Assembly (NCBI RefSeq): GCF_018780105.1
Contig: NZ_JADMKC010000006.1
Span: 1-64,000 of the forward strand
Length of the DNA stretch: 64,000 nt
Direction of reading: 5' to 3'
From: Thiobacillus sp.
GTDB lineage: Bacteria > Pseudomonadota > Gammaproteobacteria > Burkholderiales > Thiobacillaceae
The position numbers were made by a program, and so were the translations under genes. The notes below the pieces were generated by a model that had not been told where the DNA came from, did no database searches, and saw only the letters and a list, made by a program, of their open reading frames with translations. Shown here piece after piece: positions 9,852 to 18,844 of the stretch (its first letter is position 1; each line of letters begins with the position of its first letter).

Positions 9852-10526
9852 ATGCTGAGCGATACCGACTGGAGTGCGATCCGGCTGACGTTTGAACTGG
9901 CCAGCATCACCACCTTGCTGCTGCTCGTCATCGGCACGCCCATCGCATGGTGGTTGGCGCGTACGCGCTCGGCCTGGAAGGGCGCAATCGGCGCGGTGGT
10001 GGCGCTGCCCATCGTGCTGCCGCCGACGGTAATCGGCTTTTATCTGCTGGTGGCGATGGGCCCCAACGGTCCGGTCGGCCAGCTCACGCAATCCCTGGGG
10101 CTGGGCGTGCTGCCCTTCACCTTCGCAGGGCTGGTGGTGGCGTCGGTGTTCTACTCGCTGCCATTCGTGGTGCAGCCGATCCAGAACGCTTTCGAGGCCA
10201 TCGGCGAGCGCCCGCTGGAAGTGGCGGCCACGCTACGCGCTTCGCCTTTCGACACCTTTTACAGCGTGGTGCTGCCGCTGGCACGTCCCGGCTACCTCAC
10301 TGCCACCGTGCTGGGTTTTGCCCATACGGTCGGCGAATTCGGCGTGGTACTGATGATCGGCGGCAACATTCCGGACAAGACGCGCGTGGTGTCGGTGCAA
10401 ATCTACGACCACGTCGAGGCGATGGAATACGCTCAGGCGCACTGGCTCGCGGCAGGCATGGTGGCGTTTTCCTTTCTGATTCTGCTGGCGCTGTATACCC
10501 TCAATCCGACCGGGCGGCGCACATGA
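9852..10526 (+). CDS. modB: Molybdate ABC transporter permease ModB
   Basis: A 224-aa inner-membrane permease with about five hydrophobic segments (for example residues 15-40, 48-70, 84-105, 135-160 and 195-215). It has the EAA-type cytoplasmic loop, visible as [25 protein letters not shown], which contacts Mod[22 protein letters not shown] is a strong ModB signature. It starts 12 bp after modA, and its TGA overlaps the modC start as ATGA, so translation is coupled. Confidence 0.95.
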   Translation: MLSDTDWSAIRLTFELASITTLLLLVIGTPIAWWLARTRSAWKGAIGAVVALPIVLPPTVIGFYLLVAMGPNGPVGQLTQSLGLGVLPFTFAGLVVASVFYSLPFVVQPIQNAFEAIGERPLEVAATLRASPFDTFYSVVLPLARPGYLTATVLGFAHTVGEFGVVLMIGGNIPDKTRVVSVQIYDHVEAMEYAQAHWLAAGMVAFSFLILLALYTLNPTGRRT

Positions 10527-11596
10527 ACGCCATCCAGGCCCGTTTCAAACTCGACTACGCCGGCTTCTCGCTGGATGTGGATCTGCAACTGCCCGGTCGC
10601 GGCGTCACTGCCCTGTTTGGCCATTCGGGTTCGGGCAAGACTACGTTGCTGCGCGCCATCGCCGGTCTGGAAAAGGTACCCGGTGGTTTTCTCGAAGTGA
10701 ACGGCACGGTCTGGCAAGACGCGACGACTTTTCTACCCGTCCACAAACGCCCATTGGGCTACGTATTCCAGGAAGCCAGTCTGTTTCCCCATTTGTCTAT
10801 CCGCCGCAATCTGGAATATGGCATGCGGCGCGTGTCGGCTGGATCGCGCCAGGTGTCGCTGGACCAGGCGGTGGCGCTGCTTGGAATCGATCCCTTGCTC
10901 GATCGCATGCCGGACAAACTGTCGGGTGGCGAAAAGCAGCGGGTTGCCATCGCCCGTGCGCTCGCCACCAGCCCGCGCATCCTGCTCATGGACGAACCGC
11001 TGGCCGCGCTCGATCTGAAACGCAAGAATGAGATCCTGCCCTTTCTGGAGCGCCTGCACGACGAACTCGATATTCCCGTGCTGTATGTGAGCCATGCCCC
11101 TGACGAAGTCGCACGTCTGGCGGATCATCTGGTGGTCATGGAACAGGGACGCGCACTGGCCAGTGGTCCCCTGGGCGAGACCCTGGCGCGGCTCGATTTG
11201 CCCATTCGTCTCGGCGAAGATGCGGGTGTCGTGCTGGAAGGGACGATCGCCGAACTCGATGCGGAATGGCATCTCGCCCGCGTTGACTTCGCCGGCGGCA
11301 GCCTGTGGGTGCGCGATAGCGGCGTACCCCTGGGACAGCACGTGCGCGTGCGCATTCTGGCGCGCGACATCAGCATTGCGCGGGTCGCTCAATCCGACAG
11401 CAGCATTTTGAATGTTCTTCCCACTACCATCGAGCAACTGACGGATGACACGCATCCGGCGCTGGCGCTGGTGCGCCTGAATGCCGGCGGCGTCCCCTTG
11501 GTTGCACGCATCACGCGGCGTTCCGCAGCCAGACTGGCCCTGTGCCCGGGGCTCAACGTGTGGGCGCAGATCAAGGCGGTGGCGCTGGTGGGGTGA
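10523..11596 (+). CDS. modC: Molybdate ABC transporter ATPase ModC
   Basis: A 357-aa ATPase that powers molybdate import. Walker A is GHSGSGKTT (about residues 33-41), the ABC signature is [15 protein letters not shown] (about 132-146), Walker B is [12 protein letters not shown] and the switch His is in YVSHAPDE. The C-terminal 120 residues form the mop/TOBE molybdate-binding domain typical of ModC. The ATG at 10523 overlaps the modB stop. It is the last gene of the mod operon and converges on the kinase gene ending at 11639. Confidence 0.95.
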   Translation: MNAIQARFKLDYAGFSLDVDLQLPGRGVTALFGHSGSGKTTLLRAIAGLEKVPGGFLEVNGTVWQDATTFLPVHKRPLGYVFQEASLFPHLSIRRNLEYGMRRVSAGSRQVSLDQAVALLGIDPLLDRMPDKLSGGEKQRVAIARALATSPRILLMDEPLAALDLKRKNEILPFLERLHDELDIPVLYVSHAPDEVARLADHLVVMEQGRALASGPLGETLARLDLPIRLGEDAGVVLEGTIAELDAEWHLARVDFAGGSLWVRDSGVPLGQHVRVRILARDISIARVAQSDSSILNVLPTTIEQLTDDTHPALALVRLNAGGVPLVARITRRSAARLALCPGLNVWAQIKAVALVG

Positions 11597-11638
11597 ATTT
11601 CGGAAGGTTCAGCGCCCCGATTCAACGCTGCGGTGCGC

Positions 11639-12937
11639 TTAACCTTGCTGCCGCTTCTGTTGCAGGTAGGACCGGCGCTCGATGCGCAGTTGCTCGATTT
11701 CTCGATCCACCCGCACCACATCCGGATGCTGCTCGGTGTATTTCAGCAGGAGCTCGGTACGCTTGATGCGCAATTCAACCCGTTTCTTGTCGAGACCCGT
11801 CAGATAAGCATCGGGCTGGGGGGGCGGCGTGTCGGACAGAACCGGGGCTGCGGCAATCGCCTCTTCGGCAAGTGTTTGCGGCGAATCCTGGGGCATGCCT
11901 GGCGTCTGGGCGGCTTGCTCCGGGTTCAGGCTGGCCGGATTTGCCGGGAGAGCGGGCTGTACGACGCTGCCGGCAGGTGAAGGGGTGGCTTGCTGGGGCA
12001 TGTCGGTGAAGACTTTCATGACCAGAAGGCCCGTTGCTGCCATCAACAGAAGCGCCGCAAGCGGCTTGAGGAATGTGGGTGAACGGCTAGAACGAGACGG
12101 GGCAACGGGCTGCGCAGCCGGCGCGGGTGGGACGCTGGCGGTCAAGCCGTGCAGGGCTTTGACGAGTTCGCTGGCGTCGGGCCGGTCCTGCGGGTCCTTG
12201 CTTAACATGCGCGCCAGCAGGGCGGAGAGTTCGGCGGGTATCTGCGGACGCAGGGTCTCGGCTGGAACCGGCATTTCACTGATTACGCGGTAAATGATGT
12301 TCGGCAGGCTTTCGCCATCGAAGGCGTAGCGGCCGGTCAGCATTTCGTACAGTACGGCGCCGAGCGAAAAAATATCCGAGCGTCCATCAACCGCACGCCC
12401 CATGGCCTGTTCCGGCGACATGTAGCGCGGCGAACCGAGCATTTGCCCGGTTTGCGTCTGGTTGCTGTTGATCAGGTGGGCGATGCCGAAATCGGTCAGC
12501 TTGACGCGTCCGCGCGGCTGCGTGACGACGACGTTGGCGGGTTTGATGTCCCGGTGGATGACGCCGTGTTCGTGCGCAAACGCCAGTGCTTCCGCCATCT
12601 GCGTGACGGTGTCGAGCGTCAGGTCGAGCGGGATCGGCCCCTGGTTCATGATGTCGCGCAAGGTTCTGCCGGACAGGTATTCCATAGCGATGTAGGCGAG
12701 ACCGTCGGCTTCGCTGACATCGTAGATCGTCACGATGTTGGGATGGGAAAGCCGCCCCGCGCTTCTGGCTTCGCGCAGGAAGCGCGATTCCGCATCGGCG
12801 CCTTCCCGTTGCAACTGGGCGATGGATACGGTTTTGATGGCGACCACGCGTTCGATCATCGGATCGCGCGCGCGGTACACCGTGCCCATCGCGCCTTGGC
12901 CGATTTCGTCCAGGATTTCGTAGCGGCCGATCGTCAT
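11639..12937 (-). CDS. Membrane-anchored Ser/Thr protein kinase with C-terminal coiled coil
   Basis: A 432-aa eukaryotic-type kinase (start ATG at 12937). The kinase domain spans residues 5-270: glycine loop GQGAMGTVY, Lys35 in VAIKTV, catalytic loop HRDIKPANVVV, DFG metal site and the SPEQ peptide-binding motif. A Pro/Ala linker and one membrane segment (LAALLLMAATGLLVMKVF, about residues 305-325) follow. The outer part ends in a coiled coil with LLLKYTEQHPDVVRVDREIEQ, which resembles the coiled-coil motif of Wzz/GumC polysaccharide chain-length proteins. No PASTA repeats are present. It is last in a minus-strand run after hpnCDE and an SDR gene, 28 bp from the latter. The target is unknown. 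Confidence 0.9.
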   Translation of the reverse strand: MTIGRYEILDEIGQGAMGTVYRARDPMIERVVAIKTVSIAQLQREGADAESRFLREARSAGRLSHPNIVTIYDVSEADGLAYIAMEYLSGRTLRDIMNQGPIPLDLTLDTVTQMAEALAFAHEHGVIHRDIKPANVVVTQPRGRVKLTDFGIAHLINSNQTQTGQMLGSPRYMSPEQAMGRAVDGRSDIFSLGAVLYEMLTGRYAFDGESLPNIIYRVISEMPVPAETLRPQIPAELSALLARMLSKDPQDRPDASELVKALHGLTASVPPAPAAQPVAPSRSSRSPTFLKPLAALLLMAATGLLVMKVFTDMPQQATPSPAGSVVQPALPANPASLNPEQAAQTPGMPQDSPQTLAEEAIAAAPVLSDTPPPQPDAYLTGLDKKRVELRIKRTELLLKYTEQHPDVVRVDREIEQLRIERRSYLQQKRQQG

Positions 12938-12965
12938 GTGAACGCTTGTGTGGAGGACCAGAGAT

Positions 12966-13709
12966 TCAGTTGCGGCATTCGATGATCTGGCCGCGTACCG
13001 ATGTGCTGTCTGCACCCATCAGATACAGGTACCAGGGCATCAGATCGTCGGTGCTGGGCAGCGTATCGGGGTCGAGCCCCGGATGGGTGCGCGCGCGCAG
13101 GCTGGTCGCCACCTGGCCGGGAATCAGGGTATTGATCCGCAGGTTTTCTTCCGGGCTGATTTCGTCGGCCCAGATGCGGGTGAGGGTTTCCAGCCCCGAT
13201 TTGGCGACGGCATAGCCGCCCCAGAAGGCTGCGGGTTGGTGGCCGTGGGTTTCGCCGGTGAACACGACCGAAGCGTCGGGCGATTGCTTGAGCAGGGGCA
13301 GGCAGGCGCGGGTCAGCGCAAACGGGGCGATCAGGTTGACCCGCATCAGGCTCTGCCATTGATCGAGTGTCTGCAGCGCAAGGGGCGTGAGGTTGTAGAA
13401 CTGGTGCGCACTGTGCAGTACGCCGTCGAGACGCTTGAGATGGTGCGCAAGGGTGCCGGCCAGGGTTTCCAGGCTGCGGTCGTCGGCCACGGCGAGGTCA
13501 TACGGGAACATTGCGGGTTCTGCGCCGCCAGCCGCGATGATTTCGTCGTACACCGCTTCGAGCTTGGCTTCGTTGCGCGCAAGCAGCGCAACGGTGGCGC
13601 CGTGACGCGCGAACGCGAGACTGGCGGCCCGACCCAGGCCTGAGCTGGCTCCGGTGACGAGAATGACGCGGCCTGCAAGGAGGTCGGGGCGGGGGGAATA
13701 ATCTTTCAT
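12966..13709 (-). CDS. Short-chain dehydrogenase/reductase, YciK-like
   Basis: A 247-aa SDR oxidoreductase. The NAD(P)-binding motif TGASSGLGRAA is at residues 19-29, and the catalytic YAVAKSG (Tyr-x3-Lys) is near residue 165, preceded by VVFTGETHG in place of the usual catalytic Ser strand. The sequence is closest to the YciK family, whose substrate is not established. The ATG at 13709 overlaps the hpnE stop (ATGA), so it is translated with the hopanoid genes. A role in lipid metabolism is only inferred from that coupling. Confidence 0.88.
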   Translation of the reverse strand: MKDYSPRPDLLAGRVILVTGASSGLGRAASLAFARHGATVALLARNEAKLEAVYDEIIAAGGAEPAMFPYDLAVADDRSLETLAGTLAHHLKRLDGVLHSAHQFYNLTPLALQTLDQWQSLMRVNLIAPFALTRACLPLLKQSPDASVVFTGETHGHQPAAFWGGYAVAKSGLETLTRIWADEISPEENLRINTLIPGQVATSLRARTHPGLDPDTLPSTDDLMPWYLYLMGADSTSVRGQIIECRN

Positions 13710-14983
13710 AGTTGTTCGATCAGGGTTTGCGCGGATTGTACCCCGCTCGTTGTTGCGCTTTCGAGCGTGGCGGGATACGTGCCGGCAGTGTAGTCGCCGG
13801 CAAGGACAATGCGAGGGTGGGACGTGCGGTTGGCCGGACGTGCGAGCGCGGGGATACACGCATAGGTGGCCTGCTTTTCGACGATGGCCTTGCGCCAGCG
13901 CACGGGCCCCGGATCGATGTTGCGTCGCAACTGCGCTTCGGCCCGGTCCATCCAGTCGGCCGGCAAGTCTGCCGCGGCGCTGGCAACAAAGGCCAGCAAG
14001 CCGGGCTGAGCGTGACTTTGTCCGCGGTCGAACACGAACTGCGCAGGCCCATCGGCAAGTGCGAGCAGGGGCGAGTCAAGTCGAAAGCCGGGGTCGTATT
14101 GCACATAGGCCGTTGCGATGGCCTGGTAGCCATAGCTTGTCACGGCGTTGACTGCCGTCTGGAGCTCGGGCACGGGCGCCGCCAAATCCGCCAGGTGTTG
14201 CGGGGCCACGGCGAGGATGACATGGCTGAAGACCAGGGTTTCGTCGCGCGTGTGAAGCGCGATGGCGTCGCTCGACGCGGCAAGCGCGCTGACCCGGCTG
14301 GACAGACGCACGCTGCCGCCCAATGCCGCGATCCGGGCGGCAGCCGGCGCGGGAAACAGGGCGGTCAGATCACGGCGCGGCAGCAGCAGGTCGCTGTGGT
14401 CGTTGCGTCCGCCGAACGCGGCGCGGATCACGTTGCGGAATACCCGGGCGCTGGCGGTTTCGGGCGGCGTATTCAGCGCAGAAATGCACAAGGGATGCCA
14501 CAGCAGGCGATTCAGTTTGGCTGGCTGGTCACGCGTGAGCTGGTTGACGCTGAGCTGATCGGATACCTCTGCGCCGTGCAAAAGCGAATAGGCCCAGCGC
14601 GCGGCAGCCAGCTTTTCGCGCCAGTTCAGCCCTTGCGCACCCAGCAATCCGGCCAGCAGATGCAGCGGAGCGGGCAGGCGGGGGCAGTCCAGGCTGAAAT
14701 CCGACGGCTGCCTGAGGCTGAGCGGCAGCCGCCACAAGCCTGCAGACGCCTGCAGGCGTTCGATCAGCTGCAGGGTCTGGCCGTAGGCGCCGAGCAGGAT
14801 GTGCTGGCCGTTGTCGAGGGTGTTTCCTTCCCACTCGACGACCCGCGCACGTCCGCCGAGGGTGCGGCTTGCCTCCAGCAGGGTGACGCTGACGCCTGCT
14901 TCGGCCAGGGTCAGCGCGGCGGCGCAACCGGCCCAACCGCCGCCGACGATGGCGACGTGGGGTTTGGCCTGAGGGCGATTCAT
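13706..14983 (-). CDS. hpnE: Hydroxysqualene dehydroxylase HpnE
   Basis: A 425-aa FAD-dependent amine-oxidase-fold enzyme that reduces hydroxysqualene to squalene, the last step of the HpnCDE route. The FAD motif VAIVGGGWAGCAAALTLAEAG lies at residues 10-30, followed by the GGRAR element. RTSHPRIVLAGDYTAGTYPATLESA near the C terminus is the second flavin-binding motif. The ATG at 14983 overlaps the hpnD stop. hpnC and hpnD lie upstream, which fixes the assignment among squalene/phytoene desaturase-like proteins. Confidence 0.93.
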   Translation of the reverse strand: MNRPQAKPHVAIVGGGWAGCAAALTLAEAGVSVTLLEASRTLGGRARVVEWEGNTLDNGQHILLGAYGQTLQLIERLQASAGLWRLPLSLRQPSDFSLDCPRLPAPLHLLAGLLGAQGLNWREKLAAARWAYSLLHGAEVSDQLSVNQLTRDQPAKLNRLLWHPLCISALNTPPETASARVFRNVIRAAFGGRNDHSDLLLPRRDLTALFPAPAAARIAALGGSVRLSSRVSALAASSDAIALHTRDETLVFSHVILAVAPQHLADLAAPVPELQTAVNAVTSYGYQAIATAYVQYDPGFRLDSPLLALADGPAQFVFDRGQSHAQPGLLAFVASAAADLPADWMDRAEAQLRRNIDPGPVRWRKAIVEKQATYACIPALARPANRTSHPRIVLAGDYTAGTYPATLESATTSGVQSAQTLIEQL

Positions 14984-15825
14984 GTGAGCAGCCAGGTTTT
15001 GCTTGCCAGCCACAGCTTGCGCAGTGGCGTCAGCGAGACGCGCGCGCGCAGCACGGGAAAGTGATCGCGCCGGATTTCCTCCAGCAAGGTGCGGTAGATC
15101 GCCGCCATGGCCAGACCAGGGCGTTGCGCGCGCCGTGCCCCCGCAGGAAGCACAGCGAGCGCACGGTCGTAGCAGGCGATCGCGCGCGCGTACTGGAACT
15201 GCATCAGGGTCTGGAATTCGGGCGTGTCGCGGCCGTTCAGCAGGTCGGCTTCAGCGACGCCGAAACGCACCAGTTCGTCCTGCGGCAAATAAATGCGTCC
15301 GCGCCGCGCGTCCTCCCCCACGTCGCGGATGATGTTGGTGAGCTGGAAGGCCAGCCCCAGTTCATGCGCGTAACGGCGGATTGCGCGGTCGTCCGCACTG
15401 CGCTCACCGTCGAACAGCGAGGCCGCCACTTCGCCCACGACGCCTGCCACGCGGTAGCAATACAGGTTGAGCGATTTGAAATCGGGGTAACGCTGGCCGT
15501 CCAGATCCATCGCCATGCCGTCGACGATTTCCAGCAACAGGGCGGCCGGAATCGTGCGCCCTTGCGGGGTGTCGAACAGGGCGTGGGTCGCGGGATGTTC
15601 CGGCACGCCAGCCGCAAACCGTCCGATCTCTTCACGCCACCAGTTGAGTTTGGTCTCGGCGATCGCACGTTCGTGACATTCGTCCACCACGTCGTCGAGC
15701 TCGCGGCACAAGGCATAAAAAGCCGTGATCGCGCGCCGGGTGTCGGCGGGCAGAAAGACAAAGCTGTAATAGAAGCTGGAGCCGCTGGCGGCAGCGCGTT
15801 CCTGACAGTATTGATGGGCGTCCAT
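14980..15825 (-). CDS. hpnD: Presqualene diphosphate synthase HpnD
   Basis: An enzyme of about 281 aa that condenses two farnesyl diphosphates to presqualene diphosphate. The two Asp-rich motifs are visible: LDDVVDE (about residues 42-48) and NIIRDVGEDARRGRIYLPQ (about 160-178). The start is taken at ATG 15825. A TTG 6 bp upstream overlaps the end of hpnC and is possible. It sits second in hpnC-hpnD-hpnE, the alternative squalene pathway found in bacteria that make hopanoids. No shc is in this window. Confidence 0.93.
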   Translation of the reverse strand: MDAHQYCQERAAASGSSFYYSFVFLPADTRRAITAFYALCRELDDVVDECHERAIAETKLNWWREEIGRFAAGVPEHPATHALFDTPQGRTIPAALLLEIVDGMAMDLDGQRYPDFKSLNLYCYRVAGVVGEVAASLFDGERSADDRAIRRYAHELGLAFQLTNIIRDVGEDARRGRIYLPQDELVRFGVAEADLLNGRDTPEFQTLMQFQYARAIACYDRALAVLPAGARRAQRPGLAMAAIYRTLLEEIRRDHFPVLRARVSLTPLRKLWLASKTWLLT

Positions 15826-15827
15826 AT

Positions 15828-16646
15828 TCAATACAGCGCGCGTCCGAGCATGAGCATCCAGTCCTTTTTGGTCAGCACCGGGCGATTGTGGAACACGCAG
15901 CCTGGATCGGCGTGCAGTTTGCGCAGGATGGTTTCGCCCCCCAGGATGGTGACGCGCAGTTCCAGCCCGACGCGTCCCTTGAGTTGCCGTCCGAGCGGCG
16001 CACCGGCCTGCAGCAACTTTCGGGTGCGCTCGATTTGCCGGCCCATCATCATGTTCCAGGTGCCGCGTGCATCGCCATCGGCGATCTGCTTTTCGCTGAC
16101 GTGCAGCGCGGCGAGTTCGTCCTGTGGCAGATACACGCGGTCTTTCCGATAGTCGACCGCGATGTCCTGCAGGAAATTGATCAATTGCAGGCTGCTGCAG
16201 ATGGCATCGGAATAGGCCAGATGCCGCGGATCATGGTCGCCATACAAATGCAGCATCAGACGGCCGACCGGGTTGGCCGAGCGGCGGCAGTAGTCCATCA
16301 CTTCGCCGAAATGGGCATAGCGCGTTTTTTCCACATCCTGCGCAAACGCAGACAGCAAATCGCGGAACGGCGCGAGCGGGATGGCGAATTCGCGTATGGC
16401 GATGGCCAGGGGGCCAAATATTATGGGATCGGTCGGTGTGTCGCCGCGTTCGATGCGATCCAGCTCGGCATGGTAAGCCGCCAGTTGAGCGAGACGTTCG
16501 GCGGCCGGAGCGTTGCCTTCATCGGCAATATCGTCCGCACTGCGGGCGAATCGGTAAATGGCTTCAACCGGCCGGCGCAGGCGTCTGGGCAGCAGCCAGG
16601 ACGCAACGGGAAAGTTTTCGTAATGATCGACCGGCACCGGAAACAA
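15828..16646 (-). CDS. hpnC: Hydroxysqualene synthase HpnC
   Basis: About 272 aa. It converts presqualene diphosphate to hydroxysqualene. It has the trans-prenyltransferase head-to-head motifs SADDIADE (about residues 37-44) and LINFLQDIAVDYRKDRVYLPQDEL (about 155-178), and the early VDHYENFPVASWLLP segment typical of HpnC. There is no ATG at the N terminus. The frame begins with TTG at 16646, and a GTG three codons later (16637) is an equal choice; neither has a clear ribosome-binding site. It is the first gene of the minus-strand hopanoid operon, diverging from tRNA-Leu. Confidence 0.92.
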   Translation of the reverse strand: MFPVPVDHYENFPVASWLLPRRLRRPVEAIYRFARSADDIADEGNAPAAERLAQLAAYHAELDRIERGDTPTDPIIFGPLAIAIREFAIPLAPFRDLLSAFAQDVEKTRYAHFGEVMDYCRRSANPVGRLMLHLYGDHDPRHLAYSDAICSSLQLINFLQDIAVDYRKDRVYLPQDELAALHVSEKQIADGDARGTWNMMMGRQIERTRKLLQAGAPLGRQLKGRVGLELRVTILGGETILRKLHADPGCVFHNRPVLTKKDWMLMLGRALY

Positions 16647-16691
16647 AAAAACGGAATGGGAATAAAGACTTAGCGAGGAAGCGGCGCCCCG

Positions 16692-16720
16692 TTGGGTGAC
16701 AGCATCATATTGATTATATT
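16692..16720 (+). promoter_or_regulatory. Candidate sigma70 promoter for tRNA-Leu and tig
   Basis: TTGGGT at 16692-16697 and TATATT at 16715-16720 are spaced by 17 bp. The -10 end lies 33 bp before the tRNA. The stretch is AT-rich against a GC-rich background, and it is the only promoter-like sequence between hpnC and the tRNA. Confidence 0.5.
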
Positions 16721-16752
16721 ACACTTATCGATGAAGACTTTGCGGCTTAGCC

Positions 16753-16837
16753 GCGAGAGTGGCGGAATTGGTAGACGCACTGGATTTAGGTTCCAGCGCC
16801 GCAAGGCGTGGGGGTTCGAGTCCCCCCTCCCGCACCA
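16753..16837 (+). tRNA. tRNA-Leu (anticodon TAG)
   Basis: An 85-nt class II tRNA with an encoded CCA end. The anticodon stem CTGGA/TCCAG encloses the loop TTTAGGT, giving anticodon TAG, which reads CUA-type Leu codons. The long variable arm GCGCCGCAAGGCGT and the T-arm GGGGGTTCGAGTCCCCC are intact. In the acceptor stem GCGAGAG/CTCCCGC, position 4 (A) faces position 69 (C), an unpaired pair in an otherwise normal tRNA. tig starts 57 bp downstream. Confidence 0.95.
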
Positions 16838-16893
16838 CCGGTTTTTTCTTACTACCCTTACTTATCAATCAATTCAGTCAGGAAATATTTGTG

Positions 16894-18192
16894 ATGCAAG
16901 CGAATCTTGAAGTTCTCGAAGGTCTGGTTCGGCGCCTGGACATTAATGTGCCCATGGAACAACTGGAAGCCGAAGTGCAAAACCGCCTCAAGCGGATGGC
17001 ACGCAACGTCAAGATGGATGGTTTCCGTCCGGGCAAGGCGCCGCTGGCGGCCGTGGCGCGCCAGCATGGCCCAGGCGTGCGCCAGGAATTGCTGGGCGAA
17101 GCCCTGCAAAGCCGGTTTGGCGAGGCCGTGCAGGCGCACAAGTTGAAAATTGCCGGTTACCCCCGATTTGAGCCGAAAGCGGGCCAGACTGCAGCTGCAG
17201 AAATGACCTTCAGCGCCCGTTTTGAGGTCTATCCTGAAGTTAGGATCGACGCGTTGACGGGGGGCAAGATCAGCCGTCCGGTTGTGAGTTTGAGCGATGC
17301 CGATGTGGCGAAAACGCTCGAAGTGCTGCAGAAGCAGCGCCGTACCTTCGAAGTGAGCGAGCGGGCTGCAGCCGAAGGCGATCTGGTCAAGTTCGATTAT
17401 CAGGGTACGGTCAACGGTGTGGCGTTTGAAGGCGGTAAAGGCGAAGACTTCGCTGCAGTGATCGGCGAAGGGCGTCTGCTGAAGGATTTCGAGCAGAGTC
17501 TGGTTGGCCTCAAAGCCGGTGCCAGCAAAGGCTTTGACGTGACCTTCCCGGCTGAATACGCCGCGAAAGAGCTCGCCGGCAAGGCAGCGCATTTCGAAGT
17601 GCAGGTGAAGGAAGTCCAGGCGCCGGTATTGCCCGCAATCGATGCGGAATTCGCCAAGGCTTTGGGGGTTGAGGATGGCGATGTGGACAAGCTTAAGGCT
17701 GAGGTGAAGTCGAATCTGGAGCGCGAAGTGAAGCGCCGCGTGCAGACCAAGCTGAAAGAACAGACAATGGAACTGCTTTTGCAAAAGAGCATGCTGGATC
17801 TGCCGCAAAGCCTGGTGGCGATGGAAACGGACCGTCTGCTGAAAATGACCGAAGCCGATATGCAGTCGCGCGGGGTTCAGACCATGAAGCTGACGACCGA
17901 TATGTTTACTGGACAGGCCGAGCGCCGGGTGCGTTTGGGCTTGATCCTTGCTGAAATCGTGCAGGCCAATAAACTGGTGGCACAGCCCGATCAGATCCGC
18001 ACCCTGATCGAGGAGCAGGCGCAAAGCTACGAAGAGCCCGAGCAGGTCGCACAGTGGTTCTACCAGAACCCGGAGCGGATGCAGGAAATCGAGTCGCTGG
18101 CGCTGGAAGAAAACGTTGTAGCATGGGTTGCCGGCCAGGCTGCGGTAGAAGATGTGACAACCACCTTTGAAGAACTGATGGGACGTGCCTGA
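16894..18192 (+). CDS. tig: Trigger factor (ribosome-bound chaperone and prolyl isomerase)
   Basis: A 432-aa chaperone that binds near the ribosome exit tunnel. The N-terminal ribosome-binding region includes the family signature around [17 protein letters not shown] (about residues 44-60). The FKBP-type isomerase domain is about residues 155-245 ([25 protein letters not shown]) and a helical C-terminal arm domain follows. The ATG at 16894 is preceded by CAGGAAAT. The stop TGA overlaps the clpP ATG (TGATG), giving the usual tig-clpP-clpX order. Confidence 0.97.
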   Translation: MQANLEVLEGLVRRLDINVPMEQLEAEVQNRLKRMARNVKMDGFRPGKAPLAAVARQHGPGVRQELLGEALQSRFGEAVQAHKLKIAGYPRFEPKAGQTAAAEMTFSARFEVYPEVRIDALTGGKISRPVVSLSDADVAKTLEVLQKQRRTFEVSERAAAEGDLVKFDYQGTVNGVAFEGGKGEDFAAVIGEGRLLKDFEQSLVGLKAGASKGFDVTFPAEYAAKELAGKAAHFEVQVKEVQAPVLPAIDAEFAKALGVEDGDVDKLKAEVKSNLEREVKRRVQTKLKEQTMELLLQKSMLDLPQSLVAMETDRLLKMTEADMQSRGVQTMKLTTDMFTGQAERRVRLGLILAEIVQANKLVAQPDQIRTLIEEQAQSYEEPEQVAQWFYQNPERMQEIESLALEENVVAWVAGQAAVEDVTTTFEELMGRA

Positions 18193-18833
18193 TGCTTATT
18201 GATTTTGAACGCCAATCCATGGAACCCCAGGGTCTGGGTCTGGTTCCCATGGTCGTCGAGCAGAGCGGCCGTGGCGAGCGCGCGTATGACATCTATTCGC
18301 GCCTGCTCAAGGAACGCGTCATTTTCCTGGTGGGGCCGGTGAATGACGCAACGGCCAATCTGGTGGTCGCACAAATGCTGTTCCTGGAGTCGGAAAATCC
18401 AGACAAGGATATTTACTTTTATATCAACTCGCCCGGTGGCTCAGTGTCGGCCGGGATGGCGATCTACGACACCATGCAATTCATCAAGCCGGATGTGTCC
18501 ACACTCTGCATCGGCCAGGCAGCGAGCATGGGCGCCTTTTTGCTGACCGCAGGCACCCACGGAAAACGTTTCTGTTTGCCGAACTCGCGTGTGATGATTC
18601 ACCAGCCTCTGGGTGGATTTCAGGGGCAGGCATCGGACATCGCGATCCACGCCAAGGAAATCCTGTACCTGAAAGGCCGTCTGAACGGTATGTTGGCGCA
18701 GCATTCAGGGCAAAGTCTGGAAACAATCGAACGCGACACTGATCGCGACAATTTCATGAGTGCAGAGGATGCGGTGAGTTACGGCCTGGTCGACAAGGTA
18801 CTGACGACCCGCGCCGAAGCAAGCGCTAAATAA
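18192..18833 (+). CDS. clpP: ATP-dependent Clp protease proteolytic subunit ClpP
   Basis: A 213-aa serine protease subunit that forms the tetradecameric barrel. The catalytic triad is Ser112 ([11 protein letters not shown]), His137 (MIHQPLGG) and an Asp near residue 186 ([10 protein letters not shown]). [18 protein letters not shown] is the oxyanion-strand signature. The first 12-15 residues are the probable self-cleaved propeptide. It is coupled to tig by a one-base overlap and sits 11 bp before clpX, its ATPase partner. Confidence 0.97.
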   Translation: MLIDFERQSMEPQGLGLVPMVVEQSGRGERAYDIYSRLLKERVIFLVGPVNDATANLVVAQMLFLESENPDKDIYFYINSPGGSVSAGMAIYDTMQFIKPDVSTLCIGQAASMGAFLLTAGTHGKRFCLPNSRVMIHQPLGGFQGQASDIAIHAKEILYLKGRLNGMLAQHSGQSLETIERDTDRDNFMSAEDAVSYGLVDKVLTTRAEASAK

Positions 18834-18844
18834 AGGAATCAGGC

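Noticed and set aside
11580-11638. Terminator between modC and the convergent kinase gene
   Set aside because: GGCGCTG and CAGCGCC can pair, but the stem begins inside modC and has no T-run.
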